Positions 37,987 to 46,619 of a stretch of DNA of 64,000 nucleotides are shown piece after piece. The position numbers and the translations under genes are program-made. This DNA is from JBCDHN01 sp965224535. Lineage in GTDB: Bacteria; Verrucomicrobiota; Verrucomicrobiia; Verrucomicrobiales; DEV007. Numbering within the stretch: the stretch's first letter is position 1; every line of letters starts with the position of its first letter. Where the stretch lies: assembly GCA_965224535.1 (NCBI GenBank), contig CBDCZR010000032.1, positions 186,001 to 250,000 of the forward strand, read 5' to 3'. The notes under the pieces were generated by a model that saw only the letters and a list, made by a program, of their open reading frames with translations, did not search any database and was not told the origin of the DNA.

Positions 37987-40097
37987 CTCGCCCAGGAACA
38001 GAAGATCCGGTAGATGGTAAAAATGCGAAGTCCCAGTAGGTGCCGTCGAAGGCCGAAATCCTCTTGGCCATAGACTCGCGGCCGCAAAAATTGGCCAAAA
38101 CCGGCGAGACGCCCGAAATGCCGACTAACGAAGCTGTTCACCTGCGGCCTGGCCTGCGATCGCGCGAAATCCAGCGACCGCCAGGTTTTGTCCGCAATTT
38201 CGCGGACGGCGCGGGTTCGAGCCTCCCCGGCGTGCGTTTGCGGCTTGATGTCCAGGGGCTCGAAGGGATCGTCCGCGTCGTCGATTGCCCCAAACGCATC
38301 CCCGCCGTCTTCCAAGGCCATCGGATCGTTGTTGTCCAGCACGGAATCCAGCGCGCTCAGCTCCGCATCCGGCTGCTGGCTAAAATTCGCGGCGGAGGCC
38401 TCGGGATCAGCCAGAAAATAGCTGGCGGGATACCGGCCGCCGTAGTGCCAAACCCCGCCAACGGCCACGCTCATCGGCGCCTCATCCTCCAGGCTGGTGA
38501 GGCGCGACTCGACTCGGAGGCGCATCGCGTCCAGCCAACGGACCGCGCGCAGGTTCCACTGGGTGACGGCCGCCTTGCGCCGGCGGATTCCGAATTTTTC
38601 GCGCTCTTCGTCGCTTTCCATGACGAGGAAGCTGGTTAGCGGCGTCATCACGTGCCAGCGCTCTGACAAACCCACAATTTCCCGGCTCAGTTCCTCGGTT
38701 AGCTCGCCTTGGGCGCGTTCACGGACGTGGGCCGCGAGCCAAAGCCGGGGCACGGCTGAGGATTCCGGGTAGTCCGCGTTCAGCGCGAAACGCCGGCCGT
38801 CCACGGTCACCGCGGCATCGGGCGTTGCGGACGCGAACCTGGCGAATCCCGGGTTTCCCGCGCGATGCAGCGTCAGATTCTCCACGCCGTGAAATTCGAT
38901 CTTCGCCGGCGCAAGCTTCTCGCCCGCGCGCAGGCGCAGGAACCGGGCCAACGTGTCTTCCCCCGCGATTTCCAGCGAAACGCCGCCCAACTGGCGCATC
39001 GCCTCCGCGTCCACGCCGGGGCCGGTGAGAACGGCGTGGATGCGCGGATTCGGCGTCAAATTCCCCAACTCCGTCCGCTCGAAACCGATGCCGATTCCGT
39101 CGCCCACGTAGATGACCTCCGCCTCGGGATCGCGCGTTTTCGCCGAATTGAAAGCGGTTTCCAAGTCGCTCCAGCCTAACGAAACGGCCCGGGACAAGAA
39201 TTCCAGCGCCGCGGCGATGTTTACCGCGTTGGCCGGCCGGTTTGCGTCCCAAACCCAGCGCGCGGAGGCATCGCAAGCGGCCAGGGAGAAAACGCAGGAA
39301 TCGCCGGCGGATTTCAGCAAATCGCCGATGAACCTGGCCTGTTTTCTGCGTTTGTCAGGATTCATTGACCCTGACGTGTCCGCCAAAATCAGCACGCGAC
39401 GCAGCGGCGAGGATGCTTTCGGAGGCGTGGTTTGCAACGCGGGCTGGACGAGCCAAAACTGCTCGCCGCCGGCTTGAAAACGGGTCAAACGCGGACCGGC
39501 CTCGCGTTTCAAATCGACCCTAACCTCGTCAGAATTTTGCAACTGCGCGGTTTCCAGGATTTGGGAAAAATCGCCGGTTTTCAGCTCGAAACGCAGGTTT
39601 TCGCAGCCGCCGTCCAGGATCGCCTGACGCGGCACGGGATAAACGTAGACGCCCCCGGCCGGCTCCGTGTAAACCAGGCGGATGGTCTTCTCTTCGCCGG
39701 GTTGAATCGGGAAAATCCGCGTTCGAAAGACGTTTCCGGCCTCGCGCTCCGTCAGCGCGGGATCCTGCGTCGTTTGCAGGTAAGAGCGAAAAATTCGCCG
39801 GCCGCGCTTGGTTTCCACCACGTCCGCCTCAATCATCTCCCCGCCGATGGACATGCTGAAAGCGGTCAGCACGGCATTTTCCGGCAGCGGGTAGCGGTAG
39901 ATCCCCTCGACTGGCCAATCACCCGGATTCACGAAAACCTGCTCCACCGTGGTGATCGCCGCACCGCCTTCAACGACGGCGGAAACCTGGTGGGAACGCA
40001 TTTCCAGCGGAACCTCGCCGCCGCCGAAATTCGTGGTGAGCGAGGCCCGGGCGCACAGGGCCAAGGCTAGGAAGAAAAACGCGATGATCCGGGCCAT
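37983..40097 (-). CDS. Secreted VIT + von Willebrand A domain protein (3' end frameshifted)
   Basis: 704 codons in this frame; the real product is probably ~810 residues. A signal peptide (MARIIAFFFLALALCARA) is followed by a VIT domain (~20-150, VEQVFVNPGDWPVEGIYRYPLPENA split by strands, and TREAGN-like turns), then vWA (~235-400) with an intact MIDAS start, DTSGSM. VIT/vWA proteins resemble inter-alpha-trypsin inhibitor heavy chains and are predicted surface or periplasmic adhesion or scaffold proteins. The last ~20 residues (LRRHLLGLRIFTIYRIFCSWAS) are out of frame: one base further the text reads AFDGTYWDF, and one more base gives HFYHLPDLLFLGEL. Confidence 0.82.
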   Translation of the reverse strand: MARIIAFFFLALALCARASLTTNFGGGEVPLEMRSHQVSAVVEGGAAITTVEQVFVNPGDWPVEGIYRYPLPENAVLTAFSMSIGGEMIEADVVETKRGRRIFRSYLQTTQDPALTEREAGNVFRTRIFPIQPGEEKTIRLVYTEPAGGVYVYPVPRQAILDGGCENLRFELKTGDFSQILETAQLQNSDEVRVDLKREAGPRLTRFQAGGEQFWLVQPALQTTPPKASSPLRRVLILADTSGSMNPDKRRKQARFIGDLLKSAGDSCVFSLAACDASARWVWDANRPANAVNIAAALEFLSRAVSLGWSDLETAFNSAKTRDPEAEVIYVGDGIGIGFERTELGNLTPNPRIHAVLTGPGVDAEAMRQLGGVSLEIAGEDTLARFLRLRAGEKLAPAKIEFHGVENLTLHRAGNPGFARFASATPDAAVTVDGRRFALNADYPESSAVPRLWLAAHVRERAQGELTEELSREIVGLSERWHVMTPLTSFLVMESDEEREKFGIRRRKAAVTQWNLRAVRWLDAMRLRVESRLTSLEDEAPMSVAVGGVWHYGGRYPASYFLADPEASAANFSQQPDAELSALDSVLDNNDPMALEDGGDAFGAIDDADDPFEPLDIKPQTHAGEARTRAVREIADKTWRSLDFARSQARPQVNSFVSRHFGRLAGFGQFLRPRVYGQEDFGLRRHLLGLRIFTIYRIFCSWAS

Positions 40098-40132
40098 GGA
40101 CGTCCATGGTCGCGGAACAAGCGGGCTTTGGT

Positions 40133-40473
40133 CAAGCGCCGTTCGAGGCGCGCTTGGTTGAGCCGGTTTATGGATGAAAAGCGGGCAGTCTTCACAGGGG
40201 TTTATCCCCGTGGTACCGAGTCCAGCTCACCAGAATGCTCGCCAAATATTTCATCGCCCCGGCCGGGCTTGTCCCGGTCGAGCGTTGTGTCCTTGCATGA
40301 GCCCTTCCACTCGGGGGGACAGCGCTCAACTGGCACAAGGCCAGTTGGGGCGAGAGGGCTGGAAGGGCTTTCTGGTAGATGTACGGGCCTCCACCGGGGT
40401 AAACCCGGGTGGCGGGCTTGCGGCTCCTGCCAGCTCAATGCTGGGGGCTTTCGTCAAGCAAGCGCCGTTCGAG
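40133..40473. repeat. Hairpin-rich intergenic segment bounded by 15-bp direct repeats
   Basis: CAAGCGCCGTTCGAG occurs exactly at 40133-40147 and 40459-40473. The ~311 bp between them contain several inverted repeats (AGGGGTTTATCCCC near 40195-40210; CCACCGGGGTAAACCCGGGTGG, one mismatch in the stem, near 40391-40412; AACTGG/CCAGTT near 40329-40346). Near-terminal inverted sequences TTGAGCCGG and CCAGCTCAA also match 8 of 9. It resembles a small non-autonomous element or a REP cluster; no gene is convincing. Confidence 0.55.
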
Positions 40474-40485
40474 CCAGGCAAAAAT

Positions 40486-40839
40486 CTACGCCTGGGAAGC
40501 GGTAATCGCCTCGCCGCCTTTTTCGCCGGTGCGGATGCGGACGGCTTCCTCGACGGAGCTGACAAACACCTTGCCGTCGCCAATTTTTCCGGTGTTGGCG
40601 GTTCGCACAATGGCATCGACGACCTCGCCGGCGTTTTCGTCTTCCACGACGATTTCCAGCTTCACTTTGGGCAAAAAGTCGACCGTGTATTCACTGCCGC
40701 GATAGATCTCGGTATGTCCTTTCTGGCGGCCAAAACCTTTGACTTCGCTGACGGTCATGCCTTGCACGCCGACTTCAGAAAGCGCATCCTTCACGTCTTC
40801 GAGCTTGAATGGCTTGATGATGGCTTCGATTTTTTTCAT
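40486..40839 (-). CDS. glnB: Nitrogen regulatory P-II protein
   Basis: 117 residues. MKKIEAIIKPFKLEDVKDAL opens the protein, the T-loop carries Tyr51 in GSEYTVDFLPK (the uridylylation site of the GlnB/GlnK family), and the C-terminal block GKIGDGKVFVSSVEEAVRIRTGE forms the nucleotide-binding turn. P-II trimers sense 2-oxoglutarate and ATP/ADP and control nitrogen assimilation. No amtB or glnA gene is adjacent, so GlnB versus GlnK cannot be decided. A sigma-54-like promoter lies upstream. Confidence 0.94.
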   Translation of the reverse strand: MKKIEAIIKPFKLEDVKDALSEVGVQGMTVSEVKGFGRQKGHTEIYRGSEYTVDFLPKVKLEIVVEDENAGEVVDAIVRTANTGKIGDGKVFVSSVEEAVRIRTGEKGGEAITASQA

Positions 40840-40877
40840 GGATTGTGGATGGTTGGAATTCGGATGCTAAAAGTTGG

Positions 40878-40893
40878 AGCGAGATTTGTGCCA
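40878..40893 (-). promoter_or_regulatory. Putative sigma-54 promoter for the P-II gene
   Basis: On the minus strand TGGCAC, 5 bases, then TCGCT matches the -24/-12 consensus TGGCAC-N5-TTGCW except for one base in the -12 box; the key GC is kept. It lies ~40 bp before the ATG. Sigma-54 control is common for P-II genes. Confidence 0.4.
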
Positions 40894-41075
40894 AATCCAG
40901 AGAAAGGGGCAAAATCGCGCTAAATTGACGAAAAATTGGGATTTAGGCTGGGTAATCGGTTAAAAACGTTCACTAACCAGCCCGGATGGCAAGATTTTTA
41001 CCATCAGTGGCGGCATGGGGCAATTTCTTTCCGGAATGACTCGCCTTTGCCGTCTTACGGTTATTGTTCCCGCCC
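40894..41075. other. Divergent promoter region, no gene
   Basis: The rest of the gap between glnB and the DUF6263-like gene is AT-rich with no ORF. A near-palindromic TGGCAAGATTTTTACCATCA stretch (40987-41006) could be a regulatory site for either gene. Confidence 0.3.
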
Positions 41076-41966
41076 ATGAAAATCGCCCTTTTCCCGCTGC
41101 TCTTCGCCGTTTCGCCCATTTTCGCTCAGGATCTCCTGCTTCCGCCCACGTATGAGACGGGCAAGGAGTATTTGCTGCAAAACGTGCAACACACCGAGAT
41201 TGCAGGTGGCGGGGGCAACCAAACCATTGACTTGAGCCTGGACATCCGGGTGCATTGCGAGCGCGCCAAGGGCCGCGGCCGGCAACGCGTGCTGCAAACG
41301 ACGATCACCCGGTTGAAAGCGGACATGAACCTGGGCGCGGTGGCGATGAACTACAATTCCGAGGAAGCGGGGAGCGAGAAGACGTTGCTGGGCCAGACGT
41401 TTCAAAATATCGTCAACCAGGAGATTCGCATCTTCCTCAACGAGGCCGGCGAGGTGGTGGAAGTCGACGGACTCCAGGATTTGAAGGCGAACAACCCGCT
41501 GGCGCAGCAGTTTGGGCCCAAGCAACTGACGCGCATGGTCATTCCGCAGCTCAACCTGGGAATCCCGGCCCGCGGGGTACGAATCGGCGACACGTGGAAA
41601 AATCAGGTGGACGAAAACTTTGGCGCGGGAACGTCGCTGAAGGTGGACTACCAGATGAAATACGCCGGCGACGATCCGAGCGACGGCCGGATTGCGCTGG
41701 TGGATTACACAGCCGGCCTGGCCATGAAGCTGACCGGCGGCGGCGGCCAGGGCAAGGATCCCAGGTTGTCGCTAACCGTTGAAGACGGCAAAATGAACGG
41801 CCGGATCACCATCGACAAAAAGCTGCGTTTCCCGAAAAAGGGCACGACAAACCTGACGATGACGATGAAGGCGCCCAACCCGCAAAATCCGGCCGAAACG
41901 TTGGATCTGCCGGTGAAGCAAACGCTCGAGTTTCGAGTGCTGAGCGTCAAACGGGCGGGAAGGTAG
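41076..41966 (+). CDS. Secreted protein, DUF6263-like
   Basis: 296 residues from the ATG at 41076, which gives a signal peptide (MKIALFPLLFAVSPIFA-QD). The mature protein is predicted mostly beta: repeated strands (KEYLLQNVQHTEIAGGGGNQTI, QRVLQTTITRLKADMNLGAV) and the characteristic IPARGVRIGDTWKNQVDE segment. The pattern of testing resistance to a weak bifunctional beta-barrel fold resembles DUF6263 proteins, which have no known function. Periplasmic or outer-membrane bound. Convergent with the hybrid kinase gene. Confidence 0.6.
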   Translation: MKIALFPLLFAVSPIFAQDLLLPPTYETGKEYLLQNVQHTEIAGGGGNQTIDLSLDIRVHCERAKGRGRQRVLQTTITRLKADMNLGAVAMNYNSEEAGSEKTLLGQTFQNIVNQEIRIFLNEAGEVVEVDGLQDLKANNPLAQQFGPKQLTRMVIPQLNLGIPARGVRIGDTWKNQVDENFGAGTSLKVDYQMKYAGDDPSDGRIALVDYTAGLAMKLTGGGGQGKDPRLSLTVEDGKMNGRITIDKKLRFPKKGTTNLTMTMKAPNPQNPAETLDLPVKQTLEFRVLSVKRAGR

Positions 41967-41971
41967 GTTGG

Positions 41972-42032
41972 AAACTCGAAATCCGAAATTCGAAGCCCGG
42001 ATTTCGAGTTTCGAGTTTCGGATTTCGAGTTT
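41972..42032. terminator. Bidirectional hairpin made of TTTCGGATTTCGAG repeats
   Basis: A perfect 17-bp inverted repeat (AAACTCGAAATCCGAAA at 41972-41988, complement at 42016-42032) lies exactly between two convergent stop codons. Extra partial copies of the unit sit in the loop. Related direct copies occur at ~12838-12868 and ~32306-32330. Confidence 0.65.
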
Positions 42033-42034
42033 TC

Positions 42035-45000
42035 TCAGGCCGCTTCCGCAATTTCCGCCTCGTAAACGTAGCGCACCGGCAAATGACGCGCGATGACGTC
42101 GAAGAGTTCGTGGCGTTTGAACGGCTTGGCGATGAAATCCACGCAGCCGGCTTCCAGCGCCGCCAAACGCTGATTTTCCAGCGCAAACGCCGTTAGCGAG
42201 ACGATGACCGGCATTTGCTCGCCGGCTTCGGCAGCAATAACTCGCGTGGCCTCGGTTCCGCGCATTTTCGGCATTTCTTCGTCCATGAAAATGACGTGGG
42301 GACGCCAGGAACGCCACATTTCCACCGCAAGTTCGCCGTTTTCAGCTTCGGCGAGGCTGAAACCGGCGGATTGGAGGAATTTGCGCATCAAAACGCGGTT
42401 CAGGTGCTGGTCTTCGGCGATGAGGATGCGCACCTCCGGGTGGCCGGGTTCCAGGCCGACAACTTCTCCGCGGTCGGCTTCTTCCACGCCCTCGCCCATA
42501 TCGACGAGCTGGAACATGGGGATCTGCAGGTTGAAGGAGGTGCCGACTCCTTCGCGGCTGGCGACGTTGACCTCGCCGCCCATCAGCTCGGTGAAGCCCT
42601 TGACGATGGCCAACCCCAGGCCGGTGCCCTGCGTGGCGGATTTCCCGCTCGTGGTCTGGACGAATTTTTGGAAGAGGTTCGGCAATTCATCCTCGGAAAT
42701 GCCCTCGCCGGTGTCGATGACCTCGATTTCCAGGACGAGCGGGAACCGGGCGGCGTCGTTGGCCTCGTTAGGCTGGTAATTGGCGCCAACGCGCAGGGTC
42801 ACGCTGCCCTGGTGGGTGAATTTTACCGCGTTGCTGAGCAGGTTGATCAAAATCTGCCGCAACTTGGCTTTGTCCCCCTCAACCCAGCGCGGCAGCGTGG
42901 TGGTGGCGACCAACTCCAGGGCGATGCTCTTTTCCTGCGCCTTTACCGAGAGCATGCCGTAGACGCTCCTGAGCAGCGCCTCCAAATCCACGCGGCCGGT
43001 GACGAGTTCCGCCTTGCCGGCTTCGATTTTGGAGACCTCCAGCACGTCGTTGATGACGCTGAGCAAGTGCTCGCCGCTGCTGTTGATGATTTCCAGGTTT
43101 TCGCGCTGACGCGAGGTGGCGGTGTTGTCCCGGCTCATCACCTCAGAAAAACCGATGATCGCGTTGAGCGGGGTGCGCAATTCATGGGTCATTTTCGCCA
43201 AAAAGTCGCTTTTGGCCTGGTTGGCTTCGTCGGCGATTCGTTGGGCCTCTTTCAGCTCTTGGGCTTGGCGGGTTTCCTTCTGGCTCAGGGCAAATTGCGC
43301 GGTGGCGATGCCCAACTGGCCGGCGACGGCTTGCAGCAGCTTGCTTTCGTCTTCCTCCCAAAATCGGCTCCGGTCGCACTGGTGCAGGACGACCATGCCG
43401 TTGGCGTGCTCCATGTGCGCGGTGCGCGTGGCCAGGGTGGAAAGAGCGTCGTGACCCACCAGGTGGCGGGTGGAGTCTTGCAGCGACTTTTTCGGGTCCA
43501 TGGCCTCAACGGCAACCGGGTGGTCGGAACGCAAAATTTGCGCCGCCAGCGGGTGATGGATGGAAATGCGCTGGTGGCGCAAGCTGGGATAGGGGCCGGC
43601 CACGAATTCGCCGAGAATTTCGAGCGATTGAGGGTCGTCCGCAGCCACGGTGGCGATGAAACAACGGCTGGCGCGAAAATGCTCGCCCAGGGCTTGGAGG
43701 GTCGATTCAAAAACCTGAGTTCCGTCCAGGCTGCGGCTGAATTCCGCGCTGGTGCGCTCCAAAAGCATGGAATGCTGAATTTGGCGCGCCAAGGCGGCTT
43801 CGGCCTGGTTGCGCTCGTTGGCGAGCCGTTCGCGCTGCGCTTGTTCCCGGGCGGAGCGGATGCGGTAGAAGACGAAAATCGCGGCAAAAAGGCTCCCTGC
43901 CGCGGTGATGACGAACAAAGTGATGGCCGACGCCGTGCGATGCCACGGAGGATCGATGACGATGGCGAGCGGCGATTGCAGGGCCTGCCAAGCCTGGCCA
44001 TCGGGCGAAACGCGCACGTTGAACTGGTATTCCCCCGGTTCCAACCGCGGATAACGGGCCGAGCGGGATTCTCCGGCGTCCTGCCACTCATTGTCGTAGC
44101 CAACCAGTTGGTACTCGAACTCGCTGCCGCTTGCCGCGGAATGCGTGCCAAAACGGATCACCAACGGACGCTCCCGCTCGTATTTCAGGCGCAACGGCTC
44201 GTCCAGCATGGCCGCGAGCGGTTTTTTGAGCGGCCCGTCCTCGCTGACGCGCATTTTTTCGCCTTTTAGCTCCAGCCCGGTCAAGAGAGGCAACGGCGGT
44301 TTTTGGGGCTCGGGCAACCGGTCGGGACGAATGCGGTTGAAACCGTTGGGCCCGCCGAAATAGAGCGTTCCATCCCGGGCTTTGAGGGTGGCTTTGGGAT
44401 GAAAACTCATCCCTTGCAAGCCGTCGCCCACGTTGAAGTGGCGCAATTCGTCGAGATCGGGGTTGTAGACCGACAAACCGCTGCCGCTGGAAATCCACAG
44501 GTCGCCGGCGTCGTCGAGAACCAGGCCAAACACGTTCCAGGGCCCGGTTTGATGGGTGCGGCGAGAAAAATTGCGCAATTCGGCGGTTTCGGGGTCAAAA
44601 CGGCTGAATCCACCCCCGTAGGAGCCGATCCAAAGCACGCCGTCCTCTCCACTGGCGATGGCGTAGACGTTCTCAGACGGCAGCTTGGTTTTCACGCCGC
44701 CCAGGTCGCGGTAACTCTTCATGCTCCCGTTTTCCAGGTCCACCAGCCATAAACCGCCGCCCCCCACCGTGGCTGCCCACACGTTGCCTTTGGCGTCCTT
44801 GTGCAATTGGTTCACGAAGCGCAGGGTCTTGTCCGTGGCGCCGTTTCGCATGCGGACAAACTTCTCGCCGTCCTCTTCAAATCGCACCACTCCGCCGCCC
44901 AAAACACCGGCCCAAATTTGGCCGCGGCGGTCTTCAAACAACGTGGAAATGGAATCGCCCGGCAACGAGCCGGATTCGCGCGGTTTGCGGCGAAAGACGC

Positions 45001-46345
45001 GAAATCCCGGCTGGTCCGGATCTTTGCGCAGCAGTCCGCCGCCGCGGGTGCCCATCCACAGCCGGCCTTTGCCGTCTTCCAGCACGCAGTAGATGTAGTG
45101 GTGGGGCAGGCTCTCCGCATCGCGCGGATCGTTCCGAAAATGGGTGAATTGGCCGGTTTTGGGGTCAAAAAGGTTCAAACCGCCCTCGGTTCCGATCCAA
45201 ACACCGCCGTCTCGGCTTTCGGCCATGTCCCAAACGGCGTTGTGGCTCAGCGAATCGCTACGGCCGGGATCGGCGAGATAATGCGGGAACCAAAACCGGT
45301 TCAAGCTGTGCTGGCTGACTTCTCCGGAATTTGTCCCGACCCACAAAACCTGGCGCCCGTCCTCAAAAATGGTCTGCACCGCGCCGCGCACCATGCTGTT
45401 GGTGTCGTGATGTTCGTGGCGGTAAGTCGACCAGCGGCGGTCCTTCATCCCAAATCGGGCCAAACCGGATGGCGTGCCCGCCCACAAGTCGCCTTTGCTG
45501 TCGATGCGGAGAGAAAAAATGTCGCTCCCGTGCGAGCCAAATCCGCTGACGCTTTGAAATTCGAGGTGATCGATCACCTCACCGGCCTGGTTCAACTGAT
45601 AGATGCCGGATCCGATGGTCCCCATCCACAGCACCTGGCGGCCATTTTCGTCCTTGCCAACTGCCAACGCGGAAACCTCAACCGTGGGGTTCCAAACCAA
45701 TTCCCAGGTTTTTTCCACCCGCTGGCGATAGAGCCCGCTTCCCTTCGTCCCCACCCAAATGCTTCGTCCCTCCGGCCCCTTGGTCGCGGCCAGGCAGGTC
45801 ACGAATTCGCGCCCTTGATTCGGGCCCAAATGCATCCGCTCAAACGCCGCGCTTTTGCGGTCCAGCCGGTTCAAACCGGATTCCGTGCCCACCCAGATGA
45901 ACTGGTTGCCGTCCTTGAGGATGCTGGTGACCGAATCGTTGCTGAGCGTGGAGGATTTGCCCGGTTGACTGTGAAACTGCACCATCCGGCTGGATTCCGA
46001 GTGATAGCGCACCAAGCCGTTGTTCCGAGTGCCAATCCAGAACCACCCGGAGACGTCTTCGGCGAAAACTTGGAGGTCGTTGGACCATTCCTGGCCCTCA
46101 CGCCCCAGGTAGGCCTGCATCTCAAAGCCGTCGTAGCGCGTCAACCCGCCTTCGCTGGCGAACCAGATGAATCCCAGCCGATCCTCGAGAATCGTGCGCA
46201 TCGCTCCCTTCGGCAGGCCTTGACGCTGGGTGAGGTTCGTGAAAACGATGCGTTGCTGGAAATAGCCTGAATCAGCGAAGCAGAGCCCGCCTAGCCCGCC
46301 GGCGAGCAAGCAAGCAGCGGTGATGGAGGAAAAGGAGCGCGTCAC
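42035..46345 (-). CDS. Hybrid sensor histidine kinase with two-component propeller sensor
   Basis: 1436 residues from GTG 46345, which gives a signal sequence (SSITAACLLAGGLGGLCFA); the open frame reaches 46510. The periplasmic part (~30-750) has ~14 propeller blades (e.g. RTILEDRLGFIWFASEGGLTRYDG split in strands, VLEDGKGRLWMGTRGGGL), then a Y_Y_Y domain (~760-820), one membrane helix (~830-855), a GAF-like domain (~900-1030), HisKA with MTHELRTPLN (His1054), HATPase (GEGISEDELPNLFQKF, GTGLGLAIVKGF) and a receiver with FMDEEMP (Asp1355). Unlike classical HTCS proteins of Bacteroides it lacks an AraC-type DNA-binding end, so it must signal to another protein. Sensors of this type often detect glycans. 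Confidence 0.92.
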   Translation of the reverse strand: MTRSFSSITAACLLAGGLGGLCFADSGYFQQRIVFTNLTQRQGLPKGAMRTILEDRLGFIWFASEGGLTRYDGFEMQAYLGREGQEWSNDLQVFAEDVSGWFWIGTRNNGLVRYHSESSRMVQFHSQPGKSSTLSNDSVTSILKDGNQFIWVGTESGLNRLDRKSAAFERMHLGPNQGREFVTCLAATKGPEGRSIWVGTKGSGLYRQRVEKTWELVWNPTVEVSALAVGKDENGRQVLWMGTIGSGIYQLNQAGEVIDHLEFQSVSGFGSHGSDIFSLRIDSKGDLWAGTPSGLARFGMKDRRWSTYRHEHHDTNSMVRGAVQTIFEDGRQVLWVGTNSGEVSQHSLNRFWFPHYLADPGRSDSLSHNAVWDMAESRDGGVWIGTEGGLNLFDPKTGQFTHFRNDPRDAESLPHHYIYCVLEDGKGRLWMGTRGGGLLRKDPDQPGFRVFRRKPRESGSLPGDSISTLFEDRRGQIWAGVLGGGVVRFEEDGEKFVRMRNGATDKTLRFVNQLHKDAKGNVWAATVGGGGLWLVDLENGSMKSYRDLGGVKTKLPSENVYAIASGEDGVLWIGSYGGGFSRFDPETAELRNFSRRTHQTGPWNVFGLVLDDAGDLWISSGSGLSVYNPDLDELRHFNVGDGLQGMSFHPKATLKARDGTLYFGGPNGFNRIRPDRLPEPQKPPLPLLTGLELKGEKMRVSEDGPLKKPLAAMLDEPLRLKYERERPLVIRFGTHSAASGSEFEYQLVGYDNEWQDAGESRSARYPRLEPGEYQFNVRVSPDGQAWQALQSPLAIVIDPPWHRTASAITLFVITAAGSLFAAIFVFYRIRSAREQAQRERLANERNQAEAALARQIQHSMLLERTSAEFSRSLDGTQVFESTLQALGEHFRASRCFIATVAADDPQSLEILGEFVAGPYPSLRHQRISIHHPLAAQILRSDHPVAVEAMDPKKSLQDSTRHLVGHDALSTLATRTAHMEHANGMVVLHQCDRSRFWEEDESKLLQAVAGQLGIATAQFALSQKETRQAQELKEAQRIADEANQAKSDFLAKMTHELRTPLNAIIGFSEVMSRDNTATSRQRENLEIINSSGEHLLSVINDVLEVSKIEAGKAELVTGRVDLEALLRSVYGMLSVKAQEKSIALELVATTTLPRWVEGDKAKLRQILINLLSNAVKFTHQGSVTLRVGANYQPNEANDAARFPLVLEIEVIDTGEGISEDELPNLFQKFVQTTSGKSATQGTGLGLAIVKGFTELMGGEVNVASREGVGTSFNLQIPMFQLVDMGEGVEEADRGEVVGLEPGHPEVRILIAEDQHLNRVLMRKFLQSAGFSLAEAENGELAVEMWRSWRPHVIFMDEEMPKMRGTEATRVIAAEAGEQMPVIVSLTAFALENQRLAALEAGCVDFIAKPFKRHELFDVIARHLPVRYVYEAEIAEAA

Positions 46346-46619
46346 GAGCAAATTATTGAAAATCCGAGATATTTCACAAACCGGAATCAAATTTAGCCCC
46401 GTTACCGGACGATGCCAATTGTGAAAATTACGATATTTCCAAAACGCGCGCAAAGTCGCAACGCCGCCATTTCGAACCGATCCAGAAAAAGGTGGAAAAG
46501 CGCGACGCAAACTTTAGAATCGGCTCCGGATTTCGAAGAAATTCCCAAATTTTCGGCTCTGACCATAAAAATCAGGCCAATTCTCCGCGGATTTGCCGCC
46601 AAAACCGACTCAACATCCC
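46346..46619. promoter_or_regulatory. Divergent promoter region with an inverted repeat
   Basis: Between the kinase and the cytochrome gene lies TTTCACAA (46372-46379) with its complement TTGTGAAA (46419-46426), a possible regulator site. The A/T-rich context fits promoters in both directions. No small gene is evident. Confidence 0.35.

Noticed and set aside
40174..40923. 249-codon frame on the + strand
   Set aside because: It crosses a hairpin-rich repeat and the antisense of glnB; no family likeness.
44801..46270. 489-codon frame on the + strand
   Set aside because: Antisense shadow of the hybrid kinase propeller.
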